Part shown: positions 7,920 to 16,089 of the stretch, piece after piece
Position numbering within the stretch: the first letter of the stretch is position 1
How the letters are laid out: every line of letters starts with the position of its first letter
Assembly (NCBI RefSeq): GCF_042677205.1
Contig: NZ_JBHTIU010000001.1
Coordinates: 90,854 to 154,853, forward strand
From: Paenibacillus_L residui
GTDB lineage: Bacteria > Bacillota > Bacilli > Paenibacillales > NBRC-103111
DNA length: 64,000 bases
Direction of reading: 5' to 3'
Translations under genes and position numbers: made by a program
The notes under the pieces: model-generated
Database searches by the model: none
Told to the model about the DNA's origin: nothing
The model's input: the letters and a program-made list of their open reading frames with translations, nothing else

Positions 7920-9176
7920 CTAATTGCTTTTTTGATAATGAAGGGCGACCTTGCGGATCCCCGCAATGATGTCCTCCACATCCTGATCGGTATAGAATTC
8001 ATCCACGCTCAACCGGACGGCGGTATCCAGAATCTGTTCCGCTGTCGGGCACAGCCCCTTTTCATACGTTATTCCGGTTAAGTCAAACGGATAATGGCTT
8101 CCCGGATAGGCATGCCGTTCCTGGAACAAGCTCTGCAGGTACACAACCGTTTTAATATAGCCCGGTGTATTGGGAATTCCTTCGGCTTTCAGAGCCTCAC
8201 AGAACTCTTCACGAGTACAGGTCAATTCCTCTTCCTTAATTCGAAGCATATAGAACCAGTAACTGGATTCTCCGCCTTCGGTTATACGATGCGGAGAAAT
8301 TCCCGGGAGTCCTTGAATTCCGGCCGTAATCCGGTCGCCATACTCCTTGCGCCTGTTACAAATCCACTCCAGCTTCTTAAGCTGGGCAATTCCAACAGCA
8401 CCCTGAAGCTCGGTCATCCGGTAGTTAGGGGCCAGATAAGCGAGGTCCCGGTTAAACAGATTTCCGAAACGATTATAATTTTTATCCGCAAAAGCATGAG
8501 TGACGTAATAATCCTCTTCCTCTCCCGAGTTGACCGTCACGATTCCTCCGTCCCCGGTGGAAATATGCTTGAAATCATTCGTGCTGAAGCAGCCGTAATC
8601 CCCGATGGTTCCGGCCAGCCGTCCTTTATAACGGCACATATAGCTCTGTGCGCAATCCTCAATCACCTTGATTCCATGCTTGCGGGCAACAGCCATGATC
8701 GGATCCATATCACAAGGGTTACCGGCAAGATGAACGACGACAATCGCCTTGGTGCGCTCCGTAATCCGCGCTTCGATCGACTCCGGAGTCATGTTATAGG
8801 TATGCGGGTCCAGGTCGGCAAATACCGGAATCGCGTTCTGATACAAAATGCCGATTAGCGTTCCCTGGTCGGTAATCGGGCTGGTAATCACCTCATCGCC
8901 AACCGTTACGCCAGCCGCTCCCAGAGCCACATGAATGGCTGCCGTTCCGGAGGATGCGGCTACGCTGTATTTGACCCCATACAATTCATTAAAATCATGG
9001 AGAAATTGCTTCACTTTATTGCCGAAATGGTAAAAAAGCGTATTCTGCTCCATAGCCTCAATCAGTTCCTTGACTTCCTCCAAGCCGAACCTCTTACCCG
9101 TTCCGAAGGGAGTCGTCTTTACGGGAGTTCCGCCCAATACCGCAAGTTTGTCACGTGTAGCCACTTTATCGCTCAT
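7920..9176 (-). CDS. DegT/DnrJ/EryC1/StrS family PLP aminotransferase, second type
   Basis: 418 aa from the ATG at 9176, preferred over an upstream TTG at 9203 because AAAGGAG lies 9 nt before it. PLP Lys is Lys203 in CFSTNDFKHISTGDGG; Asp in KVIEDCAQSYMC. It belongs to the same superfamily as the protein at 3924-5123 but diverges strongly around the active site (FKHISTGDGG against SKNINSGEGG), so it probably handles a different keto-sugar. It is the last gene of an operon with a Gfo/Idh/MocA enzyme and a deacetylase-like protein. Confidence 0.88.
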   Translation of the reverse strand: MSDKVATRDKLAVLGGTPVKTTPFGTGKRFGLEEVKELIEAMEQNTLFYHFGNKVKQFLHDFNELYGVKYSVAASSGTAAIHVALGAAGVTVGDEVITSPITDQGTLIGILYQNAIPVFADLDPHTYNMTPESIEARITERTKAIVVVHLAGNPCDMDPIMAVARKHGIKVIEDCAQSYMCRYKGRLAGTIGDYGCFSTNDFKHISTGDGGIVTVNSGEEEDYYVTHAFADKNYNRFGNLFNRDLAYLAPNYRMTELQGAVGIAQLKKLEWICNRRKEYGDRITAGIQGLPGISPHRITEGGESSYWFYMLRIKEEELTCTREEFCEALKAEGIPNTPGYIKTVVYLQSLFQERHAYPGSHYPFDLTGITYEKGLCPTAEQILDTAVRLSVDEFYTDQDVEDIIAGIRKVALHYQKSN

Positions 9177-9214
9177 TTTGTCATTCTCCTTTACAAGGTT
9201 CAATCAGTTTGCCC

Positions 9215-10909
9215 TTACCGGGATGCACAGGATCGGGACAGAACCTGCTTCATGCAGGGAACCCCAAACTTGCTCTCGATCACGGCGCCGGTCTCCGCCT
9301 CACCCGTCACGGGAATCCAGACAACCAGCCGGTCCAAGGCTTCACCGTCCGCTATAACTTCGCCCCGGTCGTTCACTCCGCGGATAGACACCTTTCTCCT
9401 TGCCCGCTCCCAATCGTTAATTTCCTTACAGGTCCAGAAGACAAATCCCCTGCTCTTGGCTTCGCGAACCACCTTGCGCACGGCATCGGTCACTTTGGGC
9501 TGCTGCATAATATGAATTTGGTGGAACAGGAAATGGGCCACTCCCTGAACCTTCTTTGTCTGCTCCAGGAACGGAACCACTACGCTGGAATCCGCCAACG
9601 TTAGATGATCAAGGTCTTGAGTCAGAAACCCGATCTCCAATACATCGTACAGCCGGTTTCGTTCGTCTGCCCACGAAATAGGGAAGTAAGGGTGGCAGGT
9701 TCCGAACAAAAAGCCGATGTTCCCCTTTTTGCTCGGTCCTCTCGTCTGTTCAGCGGCAATCCCGTTCTTCTCGCAGAAGCGGAACAGCTCACCCCAGCCC
9801 TCGAAGCGGGTGTAATGGTTTTTGTTGGATGTAATTTCGGATAGCCCCGCAGCCGATTTGAGCCAGGCCAGCTGGCGGTCAAATTCCTCTTCACCCCAAT
9901 GCCCCCCTTGAATATCGAGAGCATTGTAATGGAAGGCAAGCTCATGTCCGGCCTCTTTAACCCGATCATAAATAGAGCTGCTGTAACCGGGCTCCAGCAT
10001 ACACCAGGTTGAACGGATGCCGCACTCCTCCAGCACTTCCAGTGTTGCTTCCGCATGTTCATCCTGATTAATGTCACTGTCATGAGAAATCATGGCGACG
10101 TGGGAGATGCCATCCGGCCAATACCCCAGAAAGGGCAGTGTCAGCCCCATCTCGACGCTCCTTCTCAATAAATGGCCAATCAGCACTTCTCTCCAAAGAT
10201 CGGCATAGGGATGGGCGAAATAAGGGGCCCCGGTTTCCGTTGTGAGACGATCATACTCCCAATCCATTTCGCACTTGTCGTCAGCTTTTAAAATTCCTTC
10301 ATCCACATTGCCGGTTCCGTCCTCCGCCGGAATTCCATCCTCGAATACCGGACCGGACCCTTGCTGCAGCGCTACGATTGTATAGGGAATATTGACCGAC
10401 CACCGATCTATAAAGCCTGAGCCCGCTTTAAACCTGAGAAGCGCCGGAGCGGTTTCTGGCCCATCGGGCCTTTCGGCATGCAGACTTCCCCAGGCTTCCC
10501 CTTCCGCCTCGTTCGTAAGAATCCAGGGCCTGGAATAGAGATAGCGAAGCGGCCGCAGGTCTTCCCCTTCACCAGGCAGACGTGCGTATCCGGGAGACCA
10601 CTCCCGGCGTTCCTTACATCCGAGCTTACCCGTCAAACGGTTAAGGCCGGCGTAAGATATGACGCCTCCTCCATCCTCCGCAAACCGAAGCAGCGTCGCC
10701 GCCTTCTTCTCCTCTTCTTCACATAAAGCGACAAGAAGAATATCCACATCGGCCCGGTCAATCGTCGCCGGATCATCCAGCCATTGATAGGGAATTCCGG
10801 CATGGGACAGCACTTCTCCCAAATAGGCTTCAAACACGTTCTGTCCGAATGCCCAACGTCTCTCTGCGGCCTGCTTATCCAGCAGGATACCTACTCTTGC
10901 CATTTTCAT
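9215..10909 (-). CDS. Polysaccharide-deacetylase-fold protein with N-terminal alpha/beta domain
   Basis: 564 aa, no signal peptide. About the first 240 residues look like a glutamine-amidotransferase/ThuA-like alpha/beta domain (VGILLDKQAAERRWAFGQNV; DVDILLVALCEEEEKKAATL). The C-terminal half has NodB-like deacetylase features: MISHDSDINQDEHAEATLEV in place of the FTFDDG motif, and AGHELAFHYNALD in place of the H-S/T-x-x-H metal motif. The Asp/His set is therefore rearranged and activity is uncertain. Operon spacing is 37 nt to the upstream oxidoreductase and 38 nt to the downstream aminotransferase. N-deacetylation of a modified amino sugar would fit the context, but this is inference. Confidence 0.65.
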   Translation of the reverse strand: MKMARVGILLDKQAAERRWAFGQNVFEAYLGEVLSHAGIPYQWLDDPATIDRADVDILLVALCEEEEKKAATLLRFAEDGGGVISYAGLNRLTGKLGCKERREWSPGYARLPGEGEDLRPLRYLYSRPWILTNEAEGEAWGSLHAERPDGPETAPALLRFKAGSGFIDRWSVNIPYTIVALQQGSGPVFEDGIPAEDGTGNVDEGILKADDKCEMDWEYDRLTTETGAPYFAHPYADLWREVLIGHLLRRSVEMGLTLPFLGYWPDGISHVAMISHDSDINQDEHAEATLEVLEECGIRSTWCMLEPGYSSSIYDRVKEAGHELAFHYNALDIQGGHWGEEEFDRQLAWLKSAAGLSEITSNKNHYTRFEGWGELFRFCEKNGIAAEQTRGPSKKGNIGFLFGTCHPYFPISWADERNRLYDVLEIGFLTQDLDHLTLADSSVVVPFLEQTKKVQGVAHFLFHQIHIMQQPKVTDAVRKVVREAKSRGFVFWTCKEINDWERARRKVSIRGVNDRGEVIADGEALDRLVVWIPVTGEAETGAVIESKFGVPCMKQVLSRSCASR

Positions 10910-10946
10910 ATGAGCAGCTCTCCTTCTTCCCCGGATTCAAATTAAT

Positions 10947-11855
10947 TTATAACAGAACGGTTTTGCCTGTTTCGCGGCTTTCATTCGCTGCTTCAATAAA
11001 CCGGATGATCTGCTCGGTTTCCTCCGGATCAATATCCGGCACTCCCGAGGCAAACATCTTCATCACTCGCTCCAGCATGCTGGCATAGTAAGGTTTCGGG
11101 TGGGCATAAACATCGACAAACTGTGTATCCTGCTCCCGATGTATCAGTGCGCCGAAACGGTTGTTGCCTTTACGATTCCCGCGAAGAGTGGCGATTCTGC
11201 CATCCTTCCACACCCCTACTACAAGATCATGATCTTCATTCTTGGTTGCCGTTACCGATAGACAGCCTTTGCCAAGCGTTCTAAACAGCATCTCGACCGT
11301 ATGTATGCCATACCAGAACAATCCGGGCTGAGTCGGCTGAATGGCCATGGGACCATAGACATCCATACCGATAATCGCCCCTTTATCCTCAGCTGCCAGC
11401 ACTTCGCTAAGCCCTTCGGCATATCGCAGCGCAGAACAGCTCATTAACGGAATATTATGCTGTCGGGCCAATTTGAACATTTCGGCGGCATCCTGGGAAG
11501 ACAAAGTGAACGGCTTATCAATGAAAACCGGTTTTCCATAAGGCGCTATTCTGGCGAATTGTTCCCTGTGAACCCGGCCATCCACCGATTCCAGCAAAAT
11601 CGCATCGCTTAATTCAGCCACCTCTTCCGGTGAATTCACAATCTGCACACCGTATTGATTACGCAAAGTTTCAGTATATCCCTCTACGCGGCTTATACTG
11701 AGCTCGAAATCTTCCGATCCGCCCGGGTAGGCTACGACTACTTTAGCTCCAGGCACATGATAGGCATGATTCGCATCATTTAACAATTCTGCAAAAGCCG
11801 GCACATGGGAAGTATCCAAGCCGATCATTCCTATTTTCATAATGTTGTTGTCCAT
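10947..11855 (-). CDS. Gfo/Idh/MocA family oxidoreductase
   Basis: 302 aa from the ATG at 11855, chosen because GGGAG lies 9 nt upstream (an in-frame ATG at 11864 has no ribosome binding site). The N-terminal Rossmann segment MKIGMIGLDTSHVPAF lacks the classic GxGxxG, having GLDTSH instead, a feature of a subset of this family. FIDKPFTLS is the counterpart of the EKP motif. It is the first gene of the three-gene operon with the deacetylase-like protein and the second aminotransferase. It presumably oxidises or reduces a sugar derivative that the aminotransferase then uses. Confidence 0.8.
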   Translation of the reverse strand: MDNNIMKIGMIGLDTSHVPAFAELLNDANHAYHVPGAKVVVAYPGGSEDFELSISRVEGYTETLRNQYGVQIVNSPEEVAELSDAILLESVDGRVHREQFARIAPYGKPVFIDKPFTLSSQDAAEMFKLARQHNIPLMSCSALRYAEGLSEVLAAEDKGAIIGMDVYGPMAIQPTQPGLFWYGIHTVEMLFRTLGKGCLSVTATKNEDHDLVVGVWKDGRIATLRGNRKGNNRFGALIHREQDTQFVDVYAHPKPYYASMLERVMKMFASGVPDIDPEETEQIIRFIEAANESRETGKTVLL

Positions 11856-11984
11856 CCCTCTCATCTCCCGTTTTAATCATTTTTCTGAAATCGGATACAT
11901 TAGGACACGGGGCCGTTTTTCAGGAGTCCCTGAAGGGGCAGCCCTGAATCGTTCGAAGGATTCTCATCCTCGCAGCAAGCATCC

Positions 11985-12008
11985 ATACATCCTGTATATA
12001 ACCTGTAT
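11985..12008. promoter_or_regulatory. Tandem candidate operators ATACATCCTGTAT and ATATAACCTGTAT
   Basis: A perfect 13-bp palindrome, ATACA-TCC-TGTAT (11985-11997), and an overlapping-phase second copy (11996-12008). The two CCTGTAT halves are exactly 11 bp apart, one helical turn. They cover the expected transcription start of the operon at 11855. A third copy lies upstream of the GntR/SBP gene at 5255-5267. Confidence 0.45.
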
Positions 12009-12016
12009 TCGAGTTA

Positions 12017-12045
12017 ACCATAACCCTAACCGCGCTCTATGTCAA
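12017..12045 (-). promoter_or_regulatory. Sigma-A promoter of the 11.9-7.9 kb operon
   Basis: On the minus strand a perfect -35 TTGACA (12040-12045), 17-nt spacer, and -10 TATGGT (12017-12022). This would give a leader of about 150 nt before the start at 11855, with the tandem operators immediately downstream of the -10. Confidence 0.65.
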
Positions 12046-12054
12046 TACAAAAAA

Positions 12055-12236
12055 ATCGTCTATAAATCCATCGGGGGGACTGGCTGCAAAACCGGCTTCT
12101 TCGGTTCCCGGCAACGCTGCAGAATGTACCGGCGGAGCCCGGCGCCACGGATTGCTTGAAGCGGCCTGAACCTACAAAACCGTGAAAGCTATCGAAAAAA
12201 AGCGAGGAAGAGTATAACTTTCTACTCACATTCGCT
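12055..12236 (+). ncRNA. Degenerate S-box (SAM-I riboswitch)-like RNA with downstream hairpin, no gene after it
   Basis: On the plus strand the segment has S-box core elements in the right order: GGGACTGGC (12076-12084), CCCGGCAAC (12107-12115), GGCGCCA (12141-12147) and GTGAAAGCTATC (12182-12193). The 5' CTTATC/AGAG part is poorly conserved. A hairpin follows at 12201-12236 (AGCGA..GAGTA / TACTC..TCGCT) and then a pyrimidine-rich CTTCTCTTTC. No plus-strand gene lies downstream before 23385. It may be a decayed or orphan riboswitch, or chance similarity. Confidence 0.3.
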
Positions 12237-12383
12237 CTTCTCTTTCATCATTGCCCATTGGAGCAAATGATGGGCAAGGGAAATCCACATATCGCATCCG
12301 GAAAGGTAAGGACGTCCAAAGACGAGCAAGAGTGCATTAAAATCCGACCTTTTTTCCAAAAAAGAGCGAAAGACGCTCAAATG

Positions 12384-12491
12384 TGCAGGTCTTTTTCACA
12401 AAATGGGGCCATTTCGCAAAATTCGCTCCAAAGACCTGCATTATCGCTTTAGAATAAGGCACCGCGCGGCTTTTTCCCAAAAAGACCTGCA
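12384..12491. repeat. Three copies of TGCAGGTCTTT, two inverted
   Basis: TGCAGGTCTTT at 12384-12394, and its complement AAAGACCTGCA at 12430-12440 and 12481-12491. The first two form a hairpin with a loop of about 35 nt, and all three sit among A/T runs and CGC-rich words (CATTTCGCAAAATTCGCTC). This looks like a multicopy intergenic repeat; I recall similar elements in Paenibacillus genomes but cannot check. Confidence 0.55.
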
Positions 12492-12705
12492 GTTTTGTTT
12501 GTCTTTTACATATTCCGGCGGACGACCGGGCTGTCCCGAAAGAGTTCGCATAAAACAAGAGTCTCCGGTACTGTGCGGTGCTGAAAAATCGCAAGCCGGA
12601 TATAGAGACAGCCCTCTGAGTAAAAGAGGCAGTATCAGCTAAAACGTTCGGTTTTAAATACGGAGCGGAATAAGCATGCAAAACTTATACTTTCTTATTT
12701 TCAAG

Positions 12706-12737
12706 GAAAAGACGGCCCCGGCTTGGGACCGTCTTAC
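12706..12737 (-). terminator. Terminator of the YjcZ-like small gene
   Basis: Minus strand AAGACGG-TCCCAAGCCGGGG-CCGTCTTTTCC, 12 nt past the stop at 12749. Confidence 0.75.
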
Positions 12738-12748
12738 AGGCCTTCCTT

Positions 12749-13000
12749 CTATTTCAGACAGGATCGAAGGATAATGACCAGCAAAATATAGAGTACAAGG
12801 ATAGATCCTATAGAAGTGAATGCCCCGGCTACCGGAGACGGGCAGCAATGGGAAGGACCACTCGGATAGCCGTAGAAGGGAGCTACACTCGGCTTCATGT
12901 TCGGATACACATTAGCAGCGTGAATATTGGCTAATCCGTGCATGCCATAGGCAGGCATCAGATTCGCATTGGCATTAATGTTCGGACCGATACTCGACAT
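12749..13000 (-). CDS. Small YjcZ-like membrane protein, probably spore-associated
   Basis: 83 aa. The N-terminal two thirds is rich in Asn, Ala, Pro and Tyr (SIGPNINANANLMPAYG), followed by SHCCPSPV and a single C-terminal membrane segment (GSILVLYILLVIILRSC). This ending is typical of YjcZ/sporulation small proteins of Bacillales. The start has AGGAG 9 nt upstream and the gene has its own terminator, so it is probably expressed alone. The spore role is inferred from family resemblance only. Confidence 0.65.
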   Translation of the reverse strand: MSSIGPNINANANLMPAYGMHGLANIHAANVYPNMKPSVAPFYGYPSGPSHCCPSPVAGAFTSIGSILVLYILLVIILRSCLK

Positions 13001-13157
13001 GGAATCAACTCCTCACTAGACTAATGAACACACTGTATACTATGTAGGTGGTGAGGAGCGGATTGGATGCCTGCCTAACGCCGCGGCAAAAAGGTGTCCG
13101 CCTATCCATGAGACCTGCTGCAATGAATAGGCCCCTTGTGGTTAGCAGGCCTCCGGG

Positions 13158-14030
13158 TTAGTCCCAGGAATCGGTCAGCCTTCTTAAATATTGCTTTAAA
13201 TGCGGAGCCAGATCCTCCCTTTGCAGAGCGAGCTCGATGGTCGCCTCAATGTAGCCGAGTTTATCCCCAACATCATAACGTCTGCCTTGCTGCAGGAAGG
13301 CCAGCATCGGCTTCGATCGGTTCATGATCTGGAGAGCGTCGGTCAATTGGATCTCCCCGCCTCGGCCGGGCTTGCAAGTCTCCAGGATGGAGAATACTTC
13401 CGGCTCTATGACATAACGGCCGATCACCGCCAAATTGGACGGAGCCTGATCGCGGTCCGGCTTCTCGACCAGGTCGCGGATGGTGGCCACGGTAGCGCTT
13501 CTGGAGGAAGGCGAAATAATCCCGTACCGGTCAACCTCGTTCCAGGGCACCTCCTGAACGGCTATGACCGATGTCTTCGCTTCCTCATACAAATCAATCA
13601 TCTGCCGGATGCATGGCGGCTGGGAATCGATCACATCGTCACCCAGAAGAAGGGCGAACGGCTCATCTCCAATAAATTTTCTGGCGCACAGCACCGCATG
13701 ACCGAGTCCAAGAGGCTGTTTCTGCCGGATATAATGGACGTCCACCAAATTGGACACCTGCTGAACCACTGCAAGGAGCTCGTCATTCCCCTTCTCCTCC
13801 AGCAGCATTTCCAATTCAACCGATTTGTCGAAATGATCCTCGATTGCCCGCTTATTCCTTCCGGTGACGATGATGACATCTTCTATGCCCGATTCAATCG
13901 CTTCTTCCACTATGTATTGAATGGCCGGCTTATCAACAATCGGAAGCATTTCCTTCGGCTGGGCTTTGGTAGCGGGAAGGAATCTCGTGCCCAAGCCGGC
14001 CGCCGGTATAATCGCTTTACGTATAGTCAT
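13158..14030 (-). CDS. galU: UTP--glucose-1-phosphate uridylyltransferase
   Basis: 290 aa, the usual length. It makes UDP-glucose from UTP and glucose 1-phosphate for glycolipids, teichoic acids and exopolysaccharide. Diagnostic motifs are the nucleotide-binding start AIIPAAGLGTRFLPATKAQPKEMLP split over residues 7-31, KPAIQYIVEEAIESGI, and PFALLLGDDVIDS. It starts one base after the stop of the PHP-domain gene at 14032, so the two are co-transcribed. The Bacillus equivalent is called gtaB. Confidence 0.96.
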   Translation of the reverse strand: MTIRKAIIPAAGLGTRFLPATKAQPKEMLPIVDKPAIQYIVEEAIESGIEDVIIVTGRNKRAIEDHFDKSVELEMLLEEKGNDELLAVVQQVSNLVDVHYIRQKQPLGLGHAVLCARKFIGDEPFALLLGDDVIDSQPPCIRQMIDLYEEAKTSVIAVQEVPWNEVDRYGIISPSSRSATVATIRDLVEKPDRDQAPSNLAVIGRYVIEPEVFSILETCKPGRGGEIQLTDALQIMNRSKPMLAFLQQGRRYDVGDKLGYIEATIELALQREDLAPHLKQYLRRLTDSWD

Positions 14031-14031
14031 A

Positions 14032-14880
14032 CTAATCCCCTCTTCGCTTTTGTAATCGTTCCAGTACAGACCTGTCGACCTTGCGGTTTCCGATCGGCCC
14101 GTGAAAAACCTCGCCGCGGCGCTCCCCGTGATAGTCGGACCCGGCGGTTACGACCAAGCCATAACGGGCAGCCAGCCGCTCGTATTTGTTCTCCTCTTCC
14201 CGCGAATGGTCGGAATGGAAGGCTTCTATTCCATCGAGCCCATATGGAATGATCTCCTCAACCAGTTCGTCATCGTGATAAATACCGGGATGGGCCAGTA
14301 CGGCGGTCCCCCCGGCTTCGTGTATCCAGCCGATGGCCTCCTTCGGATGAATGCGCGGAGGATTGACGTAAGCAGCGCCCCCGCTGCCCAAATATTTATC
14401 AAACGCCTCTTCCATCGTTCCGACGTAGCCTTTACGGATTAATAATTCCGCAATGTGGGGACGCCCGACCGTTTGATCTTCACCGGACGCTTTACTCGCG
14501 AGGTCTGCCAATTCCCGCATCGAAATCTCCATTCCCAACTCCCGCAGCTTCGCAAGCATCAACTCATTCCGCTTCTCTCTGACCTGGCGCAATTGCTGCA
14601 ATCGATCCAGAAATACAGGGCAATGAGTATCGATATAATAACCCAATACATGGATATCCCGGCCTTTGGCTACGGTACTGATTTCCACCCCGGGCACGAC
14701 GATTACCCCCAGCCGCTTGCCCTCCTCCATAGCTTCCGCAATTCCTGCCACCGTGTCGTGATCCGTTACGGCTAATCCGGCCAAGCCCGCCTCCCGGGCC
14801 AGCCGAACGTTCTCCGCAGGGGACCGGGTGCCGTCCGAAGCGCTGGTATGCGTATGTAAATCCAAATAATGTCCGTTCAT
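14032..14880 (-). CDS. PHP-domain phosphoesterase (RNase AM/YciV-like)
   Basis: 282 aa. Metal-binding motifs of the PHP family are clear: LDLHTHTSASDGT at residues 6-18, VTDHDTVAGI, GVEIST, IHVLGYYID, AVLAHPGIYHDD and GSDYHGE near the C terminus. Members hydrolyse 3',5'-nucleoside bisphosphates or trim RNA 5' ends. It sits directly upstream of galU with a 1-nt gap. Confidence 0.88.
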   Translation of the reverse strand: MNGHYLDLHTHTSASDGTRSPAENVRLAREAGLAGLAVTDHDTVAGIAEAMEEGKRLGVIVVPGVEISTVAKGRDIHVLGYYIDTHCPVFLDRLQQLRQVREKRNELMLAKLRELGMEISMRELADLASKASGEDQTVGRPHIAELLIRKGYVGTMEEAFDKYLGSGGAAYVNPPRIHPKEAIGWIHEAGGTAVLAHPGIYHDDELVEEIIPYGLDGIEAFHSDHSREEENKYERLAARYGLVVTAGSDYHGERRGEVFHGPIGNRKVDRSVLERLQKRRGD

Positions 14881-14909
14881 TGTATCATCCTTTCCAACAT
14901 GCGGCCGAG

Positions 14910-15821
14910 CTACAAATACTGGCTCAAATCCCGTTCTCGAATGAAAGACAGGAAGGTGAGAGCCGAGATGGGCAGCAGGGCCGATTTCAAATAGACCGAG
15001 TAGAAGCTGCGGTGAAAAGTCATTCCTTCAATCCGTTTCACTATTAGAAGCCCCAGCGCCACTTCGTGCTTGACGGATGAAGGAGACAGGATGGACAATC
15101 CGAGATTAGCCTCTACGGCCGACTTGACCGCCCCGGTGCTCCCCAGCTCCATCCCGATGCGGATGGATTCCGACTGGACTCCTTGACGCTTGAACGCTTC
15201 CTCCATGACCTGACGGGTTCCCGATCCCTGCTCCCGCAATACAAACGGGTAGGATAAGGCATCTTTCAGCGTGATTGTCTGCTGATCGGCAAGAGGATGG
15301 CCCGCAGGCAGTATAAGCAGCAGTTCGTCATTCAGCACCTTTTCCGTGTGAACATCCGGATGCTTGACAGGCGCTTCGACCAATCCGAAATTGAGCTGAT
15401 GGCTCAATATTTCTTCCACGATTTGCTGTGTATTCATGACTTTCATACGGACGGAAATGTTGGGATACTCCTGACCGAACGGCCCAAGCAATCTGGGCAA
15501 AATATATTCACCGACGGTCAGGCTGGCTCCAAGCTGCAGCCTTCCTTCCAAAGTATGAGCGAATTTGGCCATCGAGCTTTCCGTTTCCTTCATCAGCTCC
15601 ATACTCCGTCTGGCAAATGGAAGCAAAGCTTTGCCCGCTTCGGTCAGCTCCATTTTTTTCGTTGTCCGATTGAACATCTTCGTTCCATAATAGTCTTCCA
15701 AGGATTGAATCTGCATAGTCACCGCGGGTTGAGTCATCCTTAGCGCCTGTGCGGCACCCGAGAAGCTCCCCTTTTCGGCGACCATATAGAAGATATGAAG
15801 CTGGTGAAAGTTAGGTGCCAT
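14910..15821 (-). CDS. LysR family transcriptional regulator
   Basis: 303 aa. N-terminal winged helix (FYMVAEKGSFSGAAQALRMT, QPAVTMQIQSLE) followed by a LysR substrate-binding domain with GLVEAPVKHPDVH and PFVLREQGSGTRQVME. It resembles the CysL/YwfK and selenium-associated branch, which senses small anions or sulfur metabolites, but the ligand is not determinable. Its stop is 29 nt before the PHP gene, so it may be co-transcribed with PHP-galU. Confidence 0.88.
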   Translation of the reverse strand: MAPNFHQLHIFYMVAEKGSFSGAAQALRMTQPAVTMQIQSLEDYYGTKMFNRTTKKMELTEAGKALLPFARRSMELMKETESSMAKFAHTLEGRLQLGASLTVGEYILPRLLGPFGQEYPNISVRMKVMNTQQIVEEILSHQLNFGLVEAPVKHPDVHTEKVLNDELLLILPAGHPLADQQTITLKDALSYPFVLREQGSGTRQVMEEAFKRQGVQSESIRIGMELGSTGAVKSAVEANLGLSILSPSSVKHEVALGLLIVKRIEGMTFHRSFYSVYLKSALLPISALTFLSFIRERDLSQYL

Positions 15822-16023
15822 GTTCTTCCACCTTTCTTATATTATATCAAACAGCCGGGAGAAAGCGATTATACCCATGAAGAGCCTCTAATTAACCATA
15901 TTTAAAAAAACATCCAATGATGACTTTTCGGAGATGTTGTCGAGTAGTCCTTCCTTAAAGGTTGCTTTATGTGCGATTTAACAGAGCTTTGCCTTCGAAG
16001 CCGTTTTAATGGTCCCCAAAATC

Positions 16024-16063
16024 AAAAAACGCCCTCGAATCACTGTCAAAGCGATTCGGGGGC
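16024..16063 (-). terminator. Terminator after the 145-aa hypothetical gene
   Basis: Minus strand stem GCCCCCGAATC / GATTCGAGGGC with an 11-nt loop, followed by GTTTTTT, 26 nt past the stop at 16090. Confidence 0.85.
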
Positions 16064-16089
16064 AATCGTTTACAAAATAGTTCTGCGGT

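Larger units (their letters stand above)
11856..12748. other. Gene-free stretch between the sugar operon and the YjcZ-like gene
   Basis: About 890 nt without a convincing gene. It contains the leader and promoter of the minus-strand operon (to about 12045), a GC-rich riboswitch-like segment (12055-12195), a hairpin at 12201-12236, TTGCCCAT/ATGGGCAA arms near 12249-12275, a cluster of TGCAGGTCTTT repeats (12384-12491) and the terminator of the YjcZ-like gene (12706-12737). Confidence 0.7.

Noticed and set aside
12258..12681. Several short open frames in the repeat region
   Set aside because: No ribosome binding sites, repetitive low-complexity DNA and no family resemblance.
13200..14252. Long plus-strand frame antisense to galU and the PHP gene (350 codons)
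   Set aside because: It is a shadow of real minus-strand genes with strong family matches.
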